DNA from: Borreliella chilensis
GTDB taxonomy: Bacteria > Spirochaetota > Spirochaetia > Borreliales > Borreliaceae
Direction of reading: 5' to 3'
NCBI GenBank assembly: GCA_000808095.1
Contig: CP009910.1
Coordinates: 682,001-746,000, forward strand
DNA: 64,000 nt
Both the position numbers and the translations under genes were made by a program. Of this stretch, positions 30,421 to 41,867 are shown piece by piece. Every line of letters begins with the position of its first letter. Within the stretch, counting starts at the first letter, position 1. The notes below the pieces were generated by a model. That model had not been told where the DNA came from and made no database searches. It saw only the letters and a list, made by a program, of their open reading frames with translations.

Positions 30421-31995
30421 ATGAAAGAAGATATACTAGTATTGGAAAATATTACAAAAAAGTACGGTGATTTTATTGCCAATGATAATGTTTCTATTAA
30501 ATTTAAGGCAGGCGAAGTTCATGCTATTCTTGGAGAAAATGGTGCTGGAAAGACCACTTTAATGAAGACTATTTATGGACTTCACCAAGTAAATAGTGGC
30601 CGCATTATTTTAAAAGGCAAGGAAGTCAGCTTTAAGGATTCAAGCGAATCTATTCGAAATGGGATTGGAATGGTTTTTCAGCATTTTATGTTAATCCCAC
30701 AATTTACTGCTATTCAGAATATTATTTTAGGATATGAAAATTCAAAATTTGGTTTTCTTAATTATAAACAAGCTAGGGAAAAAATAAATTGTCTTTCAGA
30801 AAAATATGGCTTAAAGATAGATTTGGAGAAAAAAGTTGAAGACTTAAGTGTTGGCATGGAGCAAAAAATAGAGATATTGAAAGTTCTTTATCGGAATGCA
30901 GATATTATTATTTTTGATGAACCTACTGCAGTACTTGCTCCAAGTGAGGTTGATGATTTTATAAATATTTTAAAGACACTCACCCAAGAAGGTCATACTG
31001 TAATACTTATTACCCATAAAATAAAAGAAATTAGGTCTATTGCAAAACAATGTACAATTATGCGCCTTGGGAAGGTTGTGAAAACTGTTAATATTGCTGA
31101 GGTTGATGACAAAGATCTTACAAAATTAATGATAGGTAAGGAGGTTGTGCTTCGAGCATCTAAAGCTCAATTTGAGAATCATTTTAATGTTCTTGAAATA
31201 AAGAATTTAAGTGTTAAAGATGAAAGGGGAGTTTTGAAAGTTAAAGATGTTAATCTTAATTTGAGAAATGGTGAAATTCTTGGAATATCAGGTATTGAGG
31301 GGAGCGGTCAAGAGGATCTAGTTGATGCAATTTTAGGTTTAAAAAGTATATTTAAGGGCGATATTTTTAAAAAAAGTTCTTCAGGAATTTTAGAATCTCT
31401 AAAAGGCTTAACTATAAAGCAAATAATAAATAAAAAAATTGGTAATATTCCTTCGGATAGGCAAAGGCATGGTCTTATTTTAGAATTTAATGTTATGCAA
31501 AATATTGGACTTAAGAGCTTTGACAATCCTGATTATTTAAGATTAAAAAAAAATCAGTTAAAGAGTGGTTTAAGTTTTAATTTTATTAAAAGACAATTTG
31601 TAGGGTTTGATCTTAATTTTTTAAAAAAATTGAGCAATCAACTTGTAAATTATTTTGATATTAGGCCAAGAGATGTTTTGAATAAGGTAAAATATTTATC
31701 TGGGGGTAATCAGCAAAAAGTTATTATTGCTCGTGAGATTAGCTTGGAGCCGGATATCCTTTTAGCTATTCAGCCTACAAGAGGTCTTGATGTTGGTGCT
31801 GTTGAGAATATTTATAAAAGAATAATAGAGCAAAGAGATGCGGGTAGATCTATTTTATTGATTTCTTTTGAGCTTGATGAACTTGTTAATGTTTGCGATA
31901 GGATAGCTGTAATGCATAGCGGAAGAATAGTAGGTATTTTAGAGGGAAATTTTGATATTGATGTTATTGGTAAAATGATGATGGGTTTAAGTTAG
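30421..31995 (+). CDS. ABC importer ATPase with two nucleotide-binding domains (nucleoside type)
   Basis: About 524 residues with two ABC domains, as in RbsA/MglA and the BmpA-linked nucleoside importers. First domain: Walker A GENGAGKTT, signature LSVGMEQK, Walker B IIIFDEPTA. Second: degenerate Walker A-like GIEGSGQED and signature LSGGNQQK. In this family one site is often degenerate. A TTG at 30400 would add seven residues, but neither start has a good ribosome site; the ATG is closer to the family start. Followed directly by two permease genes. Confidence 0.92.
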   Translation: MKEDILVLENITKKYGDFIANDNVSIKFKAGEVHAILGENGAGKTTLMKTIYGLHQVNSGRIILKGKEVSFKDSSESIRNGIGMVFQHFMLIPQFTAIQNIILGYENSKFGFLNYKQAREKINCLSEKYGLKIDLEKKVEDLSVGMEQKIEILKVLYRNADIIIFDEPTAVLAPSEVDDFINILKTLTQEGHTVILITHKIKEIRSIAKQCTIMRLGKVVKTVNIAEVDDKDLTKLMIGKEVVLRASKAQFENHFNVLEIKNLSVKDERGVLKVKDVNLNLRNGEILGISGIEGSGQEDLVDAILGLKSIFKGDIFKKSSSGILESLKGLTIKQIINKKIGNIPSDRQRHGLILEFNVMQNIGLKSFDNPDYLRLKKNQLKSGLSFNFIKRQFVGFDLNFLKKLSNQLVNYFDIRPRDVLNKVKYLSGGNQQKVIIAREISLEPDILLAIQPTRGLDVGAVENIYKRIIEQRDAGRSILLISFELDELVNVCDRIAVMHSGRIVGILEGNFDIDVIGKMMMGLS

Positions 31996-33147
31996 ATGAT
32001 AATTAGTAAAAATGTATGTAGCAAATTTGTATTAAAATTTTTAAATTCTTCAGCATTTATTAGTGTTTTTTCTCTATTTATTGGATTTTTAATTGTTGGT
32101 ATAGTGGTGGCGGTTTTTGGTTATTCTCCTTTTAGAATGTATTTTATAATAATGGAGATTCTCTTTTCGTCTCCCAAGCATTTAGGCTATGTTTTAAGTT
32201 ATGCGGCTCCTTTGATCTTTACAGGTCTTTCTATTGGTATTTCTTTGAAAACAGGTCTTTTCAATATTGGAGTTGAAGGTCAGTTTATACTCGGATCTAT
32301 TATTGCTTTAATAGCATCTGTTTTTCTTGATTTGCCTCCCATTTTGCATGTAATTACCATTTTTGTTATTACTTTTTTGGCATCAGGTAGTTTGGGAATT
32401 TTAATTGGATATTTAAAAGCTAGATTCAATATTAGTGAAGTGATTTCAGGAATAATGTTTAATTGGATCTTATTTCATTTTAATAATATAATTTTAGACT
32501 TTGGTTTTATCAAAAGAGATAATAGTGATTTTTCAAAGCCCATCAAAGAAAGTGCATTTATTGATTTTTTAGGTTCTTGGAAGCTTTCACCAGAAGGTCT
32601 TGCTTATAGGTCTTCTCATCCTTTTGTTAATGAGCTTTTAAAAGCGCCTCTTCATTTTGGAATAGTTTTGGGCATAATTTTTGCTATTTTAATATGGATT
32701 TTGCTTAACAAAACTATTGTTGGATTTAAAATAAATGCTATAGGAAGCAATATTGAAGCCTCAAAATGTATGGGTATTAATGTGAAAACTGTACTGATCT
32801 TTTCAATGTTTCTCTCAGCAGCGGTTGCAGGTCTTGCTGGAGCTGTTCAGGTTATGGGTGTTAATAAAGCTATATTTAAGCTTTCCTATATGGAAGGGAT
32901 TGGTTTTAATGGAATAGCTGTTTCTCTTATGGGAAACAATTCACCTATTGGAATACTATTTTCTAGTATTCTTTTTTCTGTTTTGCTTTATGGGAGTAGT
33001 AGGGTTCAAAGTTTAATGGGGCTTCCATCTTCAATTGTATCCTTGATGATGGGGGTAGTTGTTCTTGTAATTTCTGCCAGTTGTTTTTTAAATAAAATAT
33101 TTTTAAAGGGTGTTAAGAGTGTCAAATATAATAATATTCTTGATTAG
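31996..33147 (+). CDS. ABC importer permease, nucleoside/BmpA-linked type
   Basis: A 383-residue permease with about nine membrane helices of the BPD_transp_2 family. The signature GLSIGISLKTGLFNIGVEGQ near residue 85 and NAIGSNIEASKCMGI near residue 250 are typical of the larger of two paired nucleoside permeases. It starts immediately after the ATPase stop, showing tight coupling. Borrelia cannot make purines, so scavenging nucleosides is the likely job; the lipoprotein binding partner is encoded elsewhere. Confidence 0.92.
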   Translation: MIISKNVCSKFVLKFLNSSAFISVFSLFIGFLIVGIVVAVFGYSPFRMYFIIMEILFSSPKHLGYVLSYAAPLIFTGLSIGISLKTGLFNIGVEGQFILGSIIALIASVFLDLPPILHVITIFVITFLASGSLGILIGYLKARFNISEVISGIMFNWILFHFNNIILDFGFIKRDNSDFSKPIKESAFIDFLGSWKLSPEGLAYRSSHPFVNELLKAPLHFGIVLGIIFAILIWILLNKTIVGFKINAIGSNIEASKCMGINVKTVLIFSMFLSAAVAGLAGAVQVMGVNKAIFKLSYMEGIGFNGIAVSLMGNNSPIGILFSSILFSVLLYGSSRVQSLMGLPSSIVSLMMGVVVLVISASCFLNKIFLKGVKSVKYNNILD

Positions 33148-34045
33148 TGAAACTTTAATAAATTCTCAAACCTTAATTTTAGCTGGCCTTGGAGGCCTTA
33201 TAAGCGAAAAAAGTGGGATTATTAATATCGGTCTTGAAGGGATAATGACAATAGGAGCATTTTCAGGGGCTACAGTTGCATATTTTACAAATGATCCATT
33301 GTTTTCAATTTTTGTTGGTGGATTGGCAGGGCTTGCGCTTGCTGTTTTGCATGCTGTTTTTACAATTTTTTTAAAATCAGACCAAGTTATAACTGGAATG
33401 GCACTTAATTTTTTAGGACCTGCCATTGCTGTTTTTGTAAGCACTTTAATTTTTTCTTCTATTTCAACTCCACCTATAGAAATAAAGTTGCCTATTCTTT
33501 TTGATGGAGTTTTAAGCAAAAAGTCTTTTATATTTCAAATTTTTGGCAAAAGATATTCTTTGTATATTGCAATGCTATGCGTGTTTTTACTGCATATTAT
33601 TTTCAAATACACCAAAGTTGGACTTAGAATTAATGCTAGTGGTGAGAATCCAGAAGTATTGGAGTCTGTTGGGGTTAGTGTAAATAAAATTAGATTTTTT
33701 TGTGTTCTTTTGAGTGGATTTTTAGCGGGGATTTCGGGGGCTATTCTTACAACAGTGATTGCATCAAGCTATGTACAAGGGATTACAGGCGGTCAAGGTT
33801 TTATTGCTATTGTAATGCTAATTTTTGGCAAATGGACACCTTTAGGAGTTTTAGTGGGCAGTTTTTTGTTTTCATTCGTTAAAACTTTGGCAATTGTTTT
33901 GGCTCAAACTTCTTTTTTGTCTTTAATAATGCCTTCTAAAATTTTAGTTATTACTCCATATTTAATTATTATTTTAAGTCTTATTTTTTTTTCAAAAAGA
34001 AATTATGCGCCTAAGTTTCTAGGCATACCTTATAAAAAGCATTAG
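33119..34045 (+). CDS. ABC importer permease, second subunit
   Basis: A 308-residue permease with about eight membrane helices. AGLGGLISEKSGIINIGLEGIM and GLRINASGENPEVLESVGV are the paralogous signatures of the second permease in nucleoside importers. I chose GTG at 33119 because AAAGG lies nine bases upstream; an earlier GTG at 33110 would sit against that site. Overlaps the preceding permease by 29 bases. Confidence 0.9.
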   Translation: MSNIIIFLISETLINSQTLILAGLGGLISEKSGIINIGLEGIMTIGAFSGATVAYFTNDPLFSIFVGGLAGLALAVLHAVFTIFLKSDQVITGMALNFLGPAIAVFVSTLIFSSISTPPIEIKLPILFDGVLSKKSFIFQIFGKRYSLYIAMLCVFLLHIIFKYTKVGLRINASGENPEVLESVGVSVNKIRFFCVLLSGFLAGISGAILTTVIASSYVQGITGGQGFIAIVMLIFGKWTPLGVLVGSFLFSFVKTLAIVLAQTSFLSLIMPSKILVITPYLIIILSLIFFSKRNYAPKFLGIPYKKH

Positions 34046-34197
34046 CAGTCAATAATAGCTTATAATTTGTTTTTCATGTTGTGAAAATTCTTTTAATTTT
34101 TTAAGAGTTTTTAATTTTTTGCTGTAAAATTTTTTTATACCCTTTGGTCTTGAGTTTATTTGATTTAATAAGTAGATGATTTGTGAGGTAGTTTGTT

Positions 34198-36459
34198 ATG
34201 TTGTTGAAGCTTAAATATAGATTTGTTGGATTTTTGTTATTGTTTTTAATTTTTATACTGTTACTTTTTTCTATGATTTTTAATTTTGTTTTATGCGGAT
34301 ATTTAGAAGATTATTATAAACAGCTTACAAGGGCGCAAGTAAGAAGGGCAGCTTTCTCTACGCAGTCTTTTTTGGACACTCTATATGTCATAATCAATGG
34401 AGCAGCTTCTAATTTAGCGCTTGAAACTATATCAGAATTTTCGAATTTTGAAAATAGAGGGAAAGATTTTTCAGAGTCCGAATTGGTGGATTTAAGAAAA
34501 AATTCAAAGTTTGTTATTGATTCTGTAAAGATGAATAAAAAATATCGTCAATGCTTATATAATTTTATGGTTAGTCTTAAAAATGATACTTTTTTTGAGG
34601 AATTTGCTTTTTTTGATTTTGAAGGAAGAATAATTGTTAGTACAAGGCATGAAAATAATATGGATTTTGGTCATTCTGAGGCAAATACTAATTATTTTAA
34701 AAAGGCGGTTGAGGATTATAAGCAAAACCAATTAAAATTTATAGGTTGGTATTCAAATCTTTCTGAAGGAATATCTGCAGAGGTTGCTATTAGGTCTAGG
34801 CAAAGCGAAAAAAAAGCTTTCGCAATAATTGTGCCTGTATACTCTCCAGAAGATAAGCTTGTTTGCGGATATTTAGCCGGATATTTACTTAATGATATTT
34901 TGGCAGATAATTTTGATAGATTTAGATTTGGTTTTTACAAAAGAGGTAATTTTATTTATGTAGATCCTAATAATTTAGCAGTTAATCCTTTTGAAGAATA
35001 CAATGAAACTAGTAGAGTTAGTTCTAAATTTTTAAATATCCTTAAAGATGTTTTTTCCAAGCCACCGCTTCCATCAAATATTCCTACTGAAGTGTCAGTT
35101 TATACTATTGATCGAATTCTTTTCTCCGAAATGGGGGAAGACTGTTATTATGCATTATTGCCCATAAGCAGCAAATTAGGAGAAAAAAGTGGAGTTCTTA
35201 TTGCTAGACTTCCCTATAAAGATATTTATGGAGTGATATCTAGTTTAAGGTTTAAGTATGTCTTATATTCTGTCTTAGGTCTTGTTGTATTAAGCATTAT
35301 TCTTTCGATGAGAATAGACAAGATTATTAGTTTTCGTTTAAATACAATTAGAATTTTGGTTCAAGATATGGTTAAGGGGAATTTGGATAAGGATTATGCT
35401 CTTGATGATGGTGATGATATTTCTGATGAGCTTGGTATGTTAAGTCTTCAGGTTGTAAAAATGAAAAAAGCCATTTCTATAGCAATTGCCAGCGTTTTGA
35501 GGAATATTAGCTATGTGAATAAGGCTAGTCTAGAAGTGGCCAGCTCAAGTCAAAATTTAAGCTCTAGTGCGCTGCAACAGGCATCTGCTCTTGAAGAGAT
35601 GTCAGCCAATGTTGAGCAAATAGCGTCTGGTGTTAATATGAGTGCGAATAATTCCTATGAAACGGAGCAGATAGCTTTAAAGACCAATGAAAATTCTCAT
35701 ATAGGTGGCAAGGCCGTTGAGGAATCTGTTATTGCTATGCAAGATATTGTAGAGAAAGTTAGTGTTATTGAAGAAATAGCGAGAAAGACTAATTTACTTG
35801 CATTGAATGCAGCCATTGAAGCTGCAAGAGCAGGCGATGAAGGTAAAGGATTTGCTGTTGTGGCTAGCGAGATTAGAAAGTTAGCTGATCTCAGTAAAAT
35901 TTCGGCTCTTGAGATTGGAGAGTTAGTTGAAGACAACTCTAAGGTGGCTACTGAAGCGGGATTAATATTTAAAGAGATGTTGCCCGAAATAGAGGAAACA
36001 GCTAATCTTGTTAAGAAGATTTCCGAAGGCAGTTCTAAGCAGAGCGATCAAATTGCTCAGTTTAAAATGGCCTTAGATCAGGTTGGAGAAGTTGTTCAGT
36101 CATCAGCTTCAAGTAGCGAGCAACTTTCTAGCATGTCCGATAAAATGCTTGAAAAATCCAAGGAGCTCAGACAGTCTGTATTATTTTTCAAAATTAAAGA
36201 CTCTACAATTGGTAATCTAGAAAATGGTGATTATGATTTTAGTTTAATGGATTGTCCTGAAAATTCTTTTAAAGATCAAAATCAAAATTTGCAAAATAAT
36301 GGAATTTCGACCTTAAGTGGTAGTAAGCATAATAATTATTCTTTTAATGTTGAAGACGAGCCTTCTGTAAGAACTATTAATAAGCGAGTTGATCCTAAAA
36401 AAGCTATTGATATTGCTGATAAGGATTTGAATTTTGATGATGATTTCTCAGAGTTTTGA
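34198..36459 (+). CDS. mcp4: Methyl-accepting chemotaxis protein Mcp4
   Basis: A 753-residue chemoreceptor. Membrane helices at about 8-32 and 354-371 flank a large periplasmic sensor that looks like a double-Cache domain. HAMP follows to about 430, then the signalling coiled coil with tip [38 protein letters not shown] (from about 527). The C terminus runs on through a polar linker of about 80 residues and ends DDFSEF, which fits the CheR/CheB tether pattern x-aromatic-x-x-aromatic. GAGGT lies before the ATG. Followed after 29 bases by mcp5. Confidence 0.95.
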   Translation: MLLKLKYRFVGFLLLFLIFILLLFSMIFNFVLCGYLEDYYKQLTRAQVRRAAFSTQSFLDTLYVIINGAASNLALETISEFSNFENRGKDFSESELVDLRKNSKFVIDSVKMNKKYRQCLYNFMVSLKNDTFFEEFAFFDFEGRIIVSTRHENNMDFGHSEANTNYFKKAVEDYKQNQLKFIGWYSNLSEGISAEVAIRSRQSEKKAFAIIVPVYSPEDKLVCGYLAGYLLNDILADNFDRFRFGFYKRGNFIYVDPNNLAVNPFEEYNETSRVSSKFLNILKDVFSKPPLPSNIPTEVSVYTIDRILFSEMGEDCYYALLPISSKLGEKSGVLIARLPYKDIYGVISSLRFKYVLYSVLGLVVLSIILSMRIDKIISFRLNTIRILVQDMVKGNLDKDYALDDGDDISDELGMLSLQVVKMKKAISIAIASVLRNISYVNKASLEVASSSQNLSSSALQQASALEEMSANVEQIASGVNMSANNSYETEQIALKTNENSHIGGKAVEESVIAMQDIVEKVSVIEEIARKTNLLALNAAIEAARAGDEGKGFAVVASEIRKLADLSKISALEIGELVEDNSKVATEAGLIFKEMLPEIEETANLVKKISEGSSKQSDQIAQFKMALDQVGEVVQSSASSSEQLSSMSDKMLEKSKELRQSVLFFKIKDSTIGNLENGDYDFSLMDCPENSFKDQNQNLQNNGISTLSGSKHNNYSFNVEDEPSVRTINKRVDPKKAIDIADKDLNFDDDFSEF

Positions 36460-36488
36460 ATTTATTTTTTTAAAGAGGTGGTTAGTAT

Positions 36489-38390
36489 ATGAAGTTGAAA
36501 GCTAGGATGTTGCTGCTTGTTCTTATTCTGATAGCATTCTTTATATCAATTTTATTTTTTGTGTTTGGAATGTTAATTAATAGTAAATTGGTAGATCAAC
36601 AATTTGATCTGATGATAAATCTTATTGGAAACATTAGAAGTTCTTTTAATATTTATATTTCTTCAATGGAAGAAAAAGTTAGGGTTAGTTCCATGTACTT
36701 CAATTCTGCTGAAAAATTTAATGAAGATAGTAAGATTAGATCCAAAAGATTGGGTTTTATTTCAGATCAATCTGAAATTCTTGTTCAAACCGGGAGTAAT
36801 ATGATGGTGACAAACAAGGAAGGCGAAATAGTTTTTACTACGGCTGTTAAGGATAATAGTGATTTTGGCAAGTCTATTGGGGATAGGGAGTATTTTATAA
36901 AGCTTAAAGAGTCTCAAAGCATTGTTTATAATTCCTTTGTCATGTTGTCAGATCCTGGCTCGATTGAGGAATCTTTAGTTAGAAACATTTCTAAAATAAA
37001 AAATAAAAAAGGTCAAATTCCTTATATATTAATAGGCATACCATTGAGAGATTTTGGTACAGGTGATATTTTTGGATATTTTATGTTTTTCTATTCAATG
37101 GATTATATACATAGATCTTTTAGGGGAATTAATTTTGGGATACTATCTAGTGGTCGCGCATTAGCTTATGATGCTACGGGTAGATTTGTTGTTCATCATA
37201 CTGCATTGCCAGGCGATGTTTTAACCGATCTTAGTGCTTCTTATTCTAATATTCTTAAAAAGACATCTGAAGAGTTGTTACAAAAAAATAGAGAAATTTC
37301 AACTGTTTATTATTATGATCCTAATACTAGTAAAAAGTATGTGGGAATTAGCCAAAAGGTAGTATTAAACTTATCTAATAGCAAATTTATTGTCTTGATG
37401 AGAACTTCTGAGGATGATTTTTATTATATGTCACGAGCTACATCTTTAATTTTGGGGATTAGTTTTGCATTTACATTGCTTATTCTTGCTATTGCAACTC
37501 TTTATCTTGTGAAAAAGTTAAGTTCTTCTTTGAATAAGATATTAGAATATTCCGAACGACTTGCTTCTGGCAATTTTACTGCTGATGTTAATTTTGAAAA
37601 ATGGGATGCTTTAGAATTGTATAGCTTGCACGAAGGTCTTGAACAATTGAGAACCAATTTTTCTTCAGTTGCAAAAGGGGTTATTGAAAATCTAGATTAT
37701 CTTTATGAGAATGCGATTCAGATAGCAAATGCAAGCCAGAATCTAAGCTCTGGTGCTGTTGAGCAGGCTTCTACTTTGGAGCAAATGACAGCAAATATTG
37801 AGCAGATATCACAGGGTGTTTCTGAGAATACTGAAAATGCATCTACTACTGAGAAAATTGCTGTTAATACTAATGAGAGAACTAAAGAGGGGCATAAATC
37901 TGTTGTTAAAGCTATTGAGGCAATGACTATAATTACTGAAAAAATTGGAATTATTGATGAAATAACAAGGCAAACTAATTTGCTAGCTTTAAATGCTTCG
38001 ATTGAGGCTGCACGAGTGGGAGAGAAGGGTAAAGGATTTGAAGTGGTGGCAGCTGAGGTTAGAAAGCTTGCAGATCAAAGCAAAGAATCGGCAAGAGAGA
38101 TTATTGATATTGCAAACAGGAGCTTGACTGTTGCAAGTCGTGCTGGAGAAAATTTTGAGCAAATAGTTCCTGGTATGGAACAAACGGCTAGGCTTGTGAA
38201 AAATATTTCTAATGAAAGTTCTAAGCAGAGTGTTCAAATAGAGCAATTTAAAAATGCAATAGAGCAGGTTAGCCAATTAGTTCAGACTACAGCTTCAAGT
38301 AGCGAAGAACTTTCTGCGATGTCTGAAAAGATGCTAGAAAGTGTAAAAGATTTAAAAGAATCTGTTGATTATTTTAAGGTCGAAAAATAA
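36489..38390 (+). CDS. mcp5: Methyl-accepting chemotaxis protein Mcp5
   Basis: A 633-residue chemoreceptor with membrane helices at about 8-30 and 319-341 around a Cache-type periplasmic domain, HAMP to about 395, and the signalling tip [38 protein letters not shown] near residue 492. It stops soon after the coiled coil (DYFKVEK), without the C-terminal extension and tether motif of mcp4. GAGGTGG precedes the ATG. A terminator hairpin overlaps its stop. Confidence 0.95.
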   Translation: MKLKARMLLLVLILIAFFISILFFVFGMLINSKLVDQQFDLMINLIGNIRSSFNIYISSMEEKVRVSSMYFNSAEKFNEDSKIRSKRLGFISDQSEILVQTGSNMMVTNKEGEIVFTTAVKDNSDFGKSIGDREYFIKLKESQSIVYNSFVMLSDPGSIEESLVRNISKIKNKKGQIPYILIGIPLRDFGTGDIFGYFMFFYSMDYIHRSFRGINFGILSSGRALAYDATGRFVVHHTALPGDVLTDLSASYSNILKKTSEELLQKNREISTVYYYDPNTSKKYVGISQKVVLNLSNSKFIVLMRTSEDDFYYMSRATSLILGISFAFTLLILAIATLYLVKKLSSSLNKILEYSERLASGNFTADVNFEKWDALELYSLHEGLEQLRTNFSSVAKGVIENLDYLYENAIQIANASQNLSSGAVEQASTLEQMTANIEQISQGVSENTENASTTEKIAVNTNERTKEGHKSVVKAIEAMTIITEKIGIIDEITRQTNLLALNASIEAARVGEKGKGFEVVAAEVRKLADQSKESAREIIDIANRSLTVASRAGENFEQIVPGMEQTARLVKNISNESSKQSVQIEQFKNAIEQVSQLVQTTASSSEELSAMSEKMLESVKDLKESVDYFKVEK

Positions 38391-38422
38391 GTAAGAGATA
38401 AATTTTATTATTTCTTACTTAT
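38387..38422. terminator. Hairpin between converging mcp5 and mnmA
   Basis: Perfect 10-bp arms ATAAGTAAGA (38387-38396) and TCTTACTTAT (38413-38422) with an AT-rich loop. It overlaps the mcp5 stop and lies before the mnmA stop, so it can act on both strands. Confidence 0.6.
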
Positions 38423-38433
38423 GGGATTGATTA

Positions 38434-39501
38434 TTATTCTAAGATTTTAAAGATTTTAGCACCTCCTAGGCACTCTGTATTTTTATAAAATATTGCGAAT
38501 TGACCGTGTGAGATCCCACAATCTTTTTTATTTAAAGAAACCTCAATTAAGTTATTTTTAATAAGTTTTAATTTGCAAGGGTATTTTTTTTCGCCATGTC
38601 TTATTTTAATTTTGAAATTTTCAAAATTTGAAGGCCTTCTATTTATCCAATGTACTTCGTGAACTAAAAATTTACGTTTTGCTTGTTTTAAATAATTTTC
38701 GTTATGAGAGATGTATATTATATTTTTTTCTAGGTCTTTTTCTACGACAAACCACGGTCCGTTGCTTAGTTTTATTCCTTTTCTTTGTCCAATTGTGAAA
38801 AACCAATATCCGTTATGAATTCCTATTATTTTCCCTGTTTCTTTTTCGATTATATTGCCCTTTTTCTCGCCAAGATGATACTTGATAAATTCGTTATATT
38901 TGATTTTTCCTAAAAAGCAAATACCCTGGCTGTCTTTTCTTTCTTTGTTAGGTAAATTTATGCTTTTAGCTATTTGTCTTACTTCGCTTTTGAGCAAGTT
39001 TCCTAAGGGAAGGTATAGTTTTGATATTTGTTTTTGAGAGAGATGAGATAAAAAGTAGCTTTGGTCTTTAATTTTATCTTTTGCTTGTTTTAAAAAAAAG
39101 TTTTTACCTTTTATTTGTATTTTAGCGTAATGTCCTGTGACAATCAAATCATACTGCTCATTTATTTTTTCAAAAAATGCTCCAAACTTTATTCTTTGAT
39201 TACAAAAAATGTCTGGACTTGGAGTATTGCCATTTTTTAGTTCCTTAATGGTATAGCTTACTACTTTGTTATAATATTCTTTTTGAAAATTTATTATTTC
39301 ATAAGGTACTTTAAATTTGTTACACACAGCTTCAACATAATTTAAATCTTCTTGCCAAGGGCAGTTGCCTATATAAGACAGTTCATCTTCAAGCCAAATT
39401 TTTAGATAGTAGCATTTTATACTTTCATATCCTTTTTTTATAATTCTATAAAGAGCAACAGAACTGTCTACTCCTCCAGACAAAAGCACGGCTATTTTCA
39501 T
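38434..39501 (-). CDS. mnmA: tRNA 2-thiouridylase MnmA
   Basis: A 355-residue enzyme adding sulfur to U34 of tRNA-Lys, -Glu and -Gln. The PP-loop ATP site is [12 protein letters not shown] at the N terminus; [16 protein letters not shown] has the first catalytic Cys and [10 protein letters not shown] the second, the usual pair. The C-terminal beta-barrel domain is complete. AAGGGA precedes the ATG. Divergent from the mevalonate operon. Confidence 0.96.
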   Translation of the reverse strand: MKIAVLLSGGVDSSVALYRIIKKGYESIKCYYLKIWLEDELSYIGNCPWQEDLNYVEAVCNKFKVPYEIINFQKEYYNKVVSYTIKELKNGNTPSPDIFCNQRIKFGAFFEKINEQYDLIVTGHYAKIQIKGKNFFLKQAKDKIKDQSYFLSHLSQKQISKLYLPLGNLLKSEVRQIAKSINLPNKERKDSQGICFLGKIKYNEFIKYHLGEKKGNIIEKETGKIIGIHNGYWFFTIGQRKGIKLSNGPWFVVEKDLEKNIIYISHNENYLKQAKRKFLVHEVHWINRRPSNFENFKIKIRHGEKKYPCKLKLIKNNLIEVSLNKKDCGISHGQFAIFYKNTECLGGAKIFKILE

Positions 39502-39595
39502 AAATTTCCCTTTTTAGGTTTCATTATATAAAATTTTGCTAATTTTTGTAAATTATAATATAATACTTAAAACCCATTAATGAATTGAGGAATAT

Positions 39596-40819
39596 ATGAA
39601 AATAGGTATTAGTGATATTAGGATTTTTTTACCTTTTAATTACTTAGACTTTTCTGTCCTTTTAGAAAATCCTTTATATTCTTCTAATGAAGTTTTCTTT
39701 AAAAAAATCAACAGAGCAATAGATTCAACCTTGCAAAAAGGTTTTAGATTTACTAGTCCTAATGAAGACAGTGTAACTATGGCAAGTTCAGCTGTTAAAC
39801 TTCTTTTTGATAACAATAATCTTGATTTAAGCAAAATTAGAATGCTTTTAGGTGGAACTGAGACAGGGGTAGATCATTCAAAGGCAATTTCTTCTTATGT
39901 TTTTGGAGCTTTAAAGCAGGCTGGTATTTGCTTAGGGAATAATTTTTTAACTTTTCAGGTGCAACATGCGTGCGCGGGTGCTGCAATGTCTTTACACAGC
40001 GTAGCAAGCGTTTTAAGCTATTCTAATGATTCTGAATATGGAATAGTTTTTTCTTCAGATATTGCGCATTATAGCAATCTTACTACGGCTGAGATTACCC
40101 AAGGAGCTGGTGCAACTGCAGTTCTTGTTGAGAAGAATCCAAAGCTTCTTTCTATCAATTTATCTGAATTTGGAGTTTATACCGACGATGTCGATGATTT
40201 TTTTAGACCTTTTGGGAGCGTTGAGGCTAAAGTGCGAGGTCAGTATTCAGTTGAATGTTACAATAATGCAAATGAAAATGCTTTAAGAGATTTTGCTGCT
40301 AAAAAACAGCTTAGCATGAGAGATTTATTTTCTAATTATCGATTTGTTTTGCATGTTCCTTTTGCTAAGATGCCGATAGATTCAATGCATTATATTTTAA
40401 AAAAATATTATAGTGATGACGAGTCTGTTAGAAATTCGTATCTAGAATCGATAGATTTTTATGATGGAGTTGAAGCTGCTATGGAAGTAGGGAATTTGTA
40501 TACGGGTTCAATTTTTCTATCATTGGCATTTTATTTGAAAAAAGTATTTTCCAAGAAAGATATTTCAGGAGAAAAGATCTTGTTTTGTTCTTATGGATCT
40601 GGCAATATTATGATTATTTATGAATTTACCATTGAAAAAGGTGCTTTTAATATTGTTAAATTATGGGATCTTGATGGACTTATAAGAAATAGAAATGATG
40701 CAAGTTTTGAAGAATATAAAGATTTTTTTCAAAATAAAATAGTTCCTGGTGAATCTAAAGGATTTTATTTGAAAGAATTAAGGGATGATGGATACCGAGT
40801 TTATGGGTATCGAGCCTAA
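39596..40819 (+). CDS. Hydroxymethylglutaryl-CoA synthase
   Basis: A 407-residue thiolase-fold enzyme joining acetyl-CoA and acetoacetyl-CoA to HMG-CoA, the first committed mevalonate step. The nucleophile Cys is in [15 protein letters not shown], the catalytic His in [13 protein letters not shown], and the C-terminal glycine loop in [16 protein letters not shown] precedes the ATG. First gene of a six-gene operon in which every junction overlaps. Confidence 0.95.
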   Translation: MKIGISDIRIFLPFNYLDFSVLLENPLYSSNEVFFKKINRAIDSTLQKGFRFTSPNEDSVTMASSAVKLLFDNNNLDLSKIRMLLGGTETGVDHSKAISSYVFGALKQAGICLGNNFLTFQVQHACAGAAMSLHSVASVLSYSNDSEYGIVFSSDIAHYSNLTTAEITQGAGATAVLVEKNPKLLSINLSEFGVYTDDVDDFFRPFGSVEAKVRGQYSVECYNNANENALRDFAAKKQLSMRDLFSNYRFVLHVPFAKMPIDSMHYILKKYYSDDESVRNSYLESIDFYDGVEAAMEVGNLYTGSIFLSLAFYLKKVFSKKDISGEKILFCSYGSGNIMIIYEFTIEKGAFNIVKLWDLDGLIRNRNDASFEEYKDFFQNKIVPGESKGFYLKELRDDGYRVYGYRA

Positions 40820-41867
40820 TATATTAGAAAATAAAAAAAGGCATATTGAAATTTGTTTAAATAAAAGCGATGTTAAAAGCAGCTGTAATTTTTTAAAGTT
40901 TATTAAGCTAAGACATAATGCTCTTAGTGATTTTAATTTTTCTGAGATAAAGATAAAAGAAGAAATATTTGGATACAGTATTAGCATGCCTGTTTTTATT
41001 TCTTCTATGACAGGGGGTAGTAAGGAAGGGAATGAGTTTAATAAATCTTTGGTTAAAATTGCAAATTATTTAAAAATTCCTATTGGATTAGGCTCTTTTA
41101 AGCTTTTATTTAAATATCCCCAGTACATAAGAGACTTTGCCCTTAAAAGGTATGCTCCTAATATTCCTCTATTTGCAAATATTGGTGCTGTTCAGATTGT
41201 TGAGTTTGGTGTTTCTAGAGTAGCTGAAATGATCAAGAGATTGGAAGTTGATGCAATCGTTGTCCACCTTAATGCGGGGCAAGAGTTAATGAATGCTAAT
41301 GGAGATAGAAATTTTAAAGGAATAAAAGAATCAATAGCTAAATTGTCTGACTTTTTAAATATTCCATTGATTGTTAAAGAGACAGGTTTTGGAATTTCGC
41401 CAAACGATGTTAAAGAATTGTTTAAGCTTGGTGTTTCTTATGTTGATCTTGCGGGGAGTGGTGGAACCAATTGGGTTTTAGTAGAAGGTCTGAAAGGGAA
41501 TAACCTAAATGTGGCGACTTGTTTTTCTGATTGGGGCATTCCTTCGATTTTTACTTTGCTTAGTATTGATAATTCTCTAAAATCTAATATTTTTGCATCT
41601 GGTGGGTATGAGACAGGCATGGATATTGCTAAAGGTATTGCTCTTGGAGCTAGGCTTATAGGCGTTGCTGCAGTTATTCTTAGAGTTTTTTACGATTCAG
41701 GAGAAGATGCAATATTTAGTCTTTTTTCTGAATATGAGCATGTTTTAAAAATGTCTATGTTTTTAAGTGGAAGCAAGAGCTTATCAGAATTTAAAAATAA
41801 TAAGTATTTTTTAAGTAGCTATTTGCTTGCTGAGCTTGGAGTTTTTAAGCAGTTTTATGGAGCTTAG
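40803..41867 (+). CDS. fni: Type 2 isopentenyl-diphosphate isomerase
   Basis: A 354-residue FMN-dependent enzyme converting IPP to dimethylallyl diphosphate. [10 protein letters not shown] at the start, [30 protein letters not shown] and [11 protein letters not shown] (phosphate/FMN loops) and [20 protein letters not shown] match the family in order. I prefer the ATG at 40803; ATGs at 40785 and 40788 would add five or six residues. Overlaps the synthase gene by 17 bases. Confidence 0.94.
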   Translation: MGIEPNILENKKRHIEICLNKSDVKSSCNFLKFIKLRHNALSDFNFSEIKIKEEIFGYSISMPVFISSMTGGSKEGNEFNKSLVKIANYLKIPIGLGSFKLLFKYPQYIRDFALKRYAPNIPLFANIGAVQIVEFGVSRVAEMIKRLEVDAIVVHLNAGQELMNANGDRNFKGIKESIAKLSDFLNIPLIVKETGFGISPNDVKELFKLGVSYVDLAGSGGTNWVLVEGLKGNNLNVATCFSDWGIPSIFTLLSIDNSLKSNIFASGGYETGMDIAKGIALGARLIGVAAVILRVFYDSGEDAIFSLFSEYEHVLKMSMFLSGSKSLSEFKNNKYFLSSYLLAELGVFKQFYGA

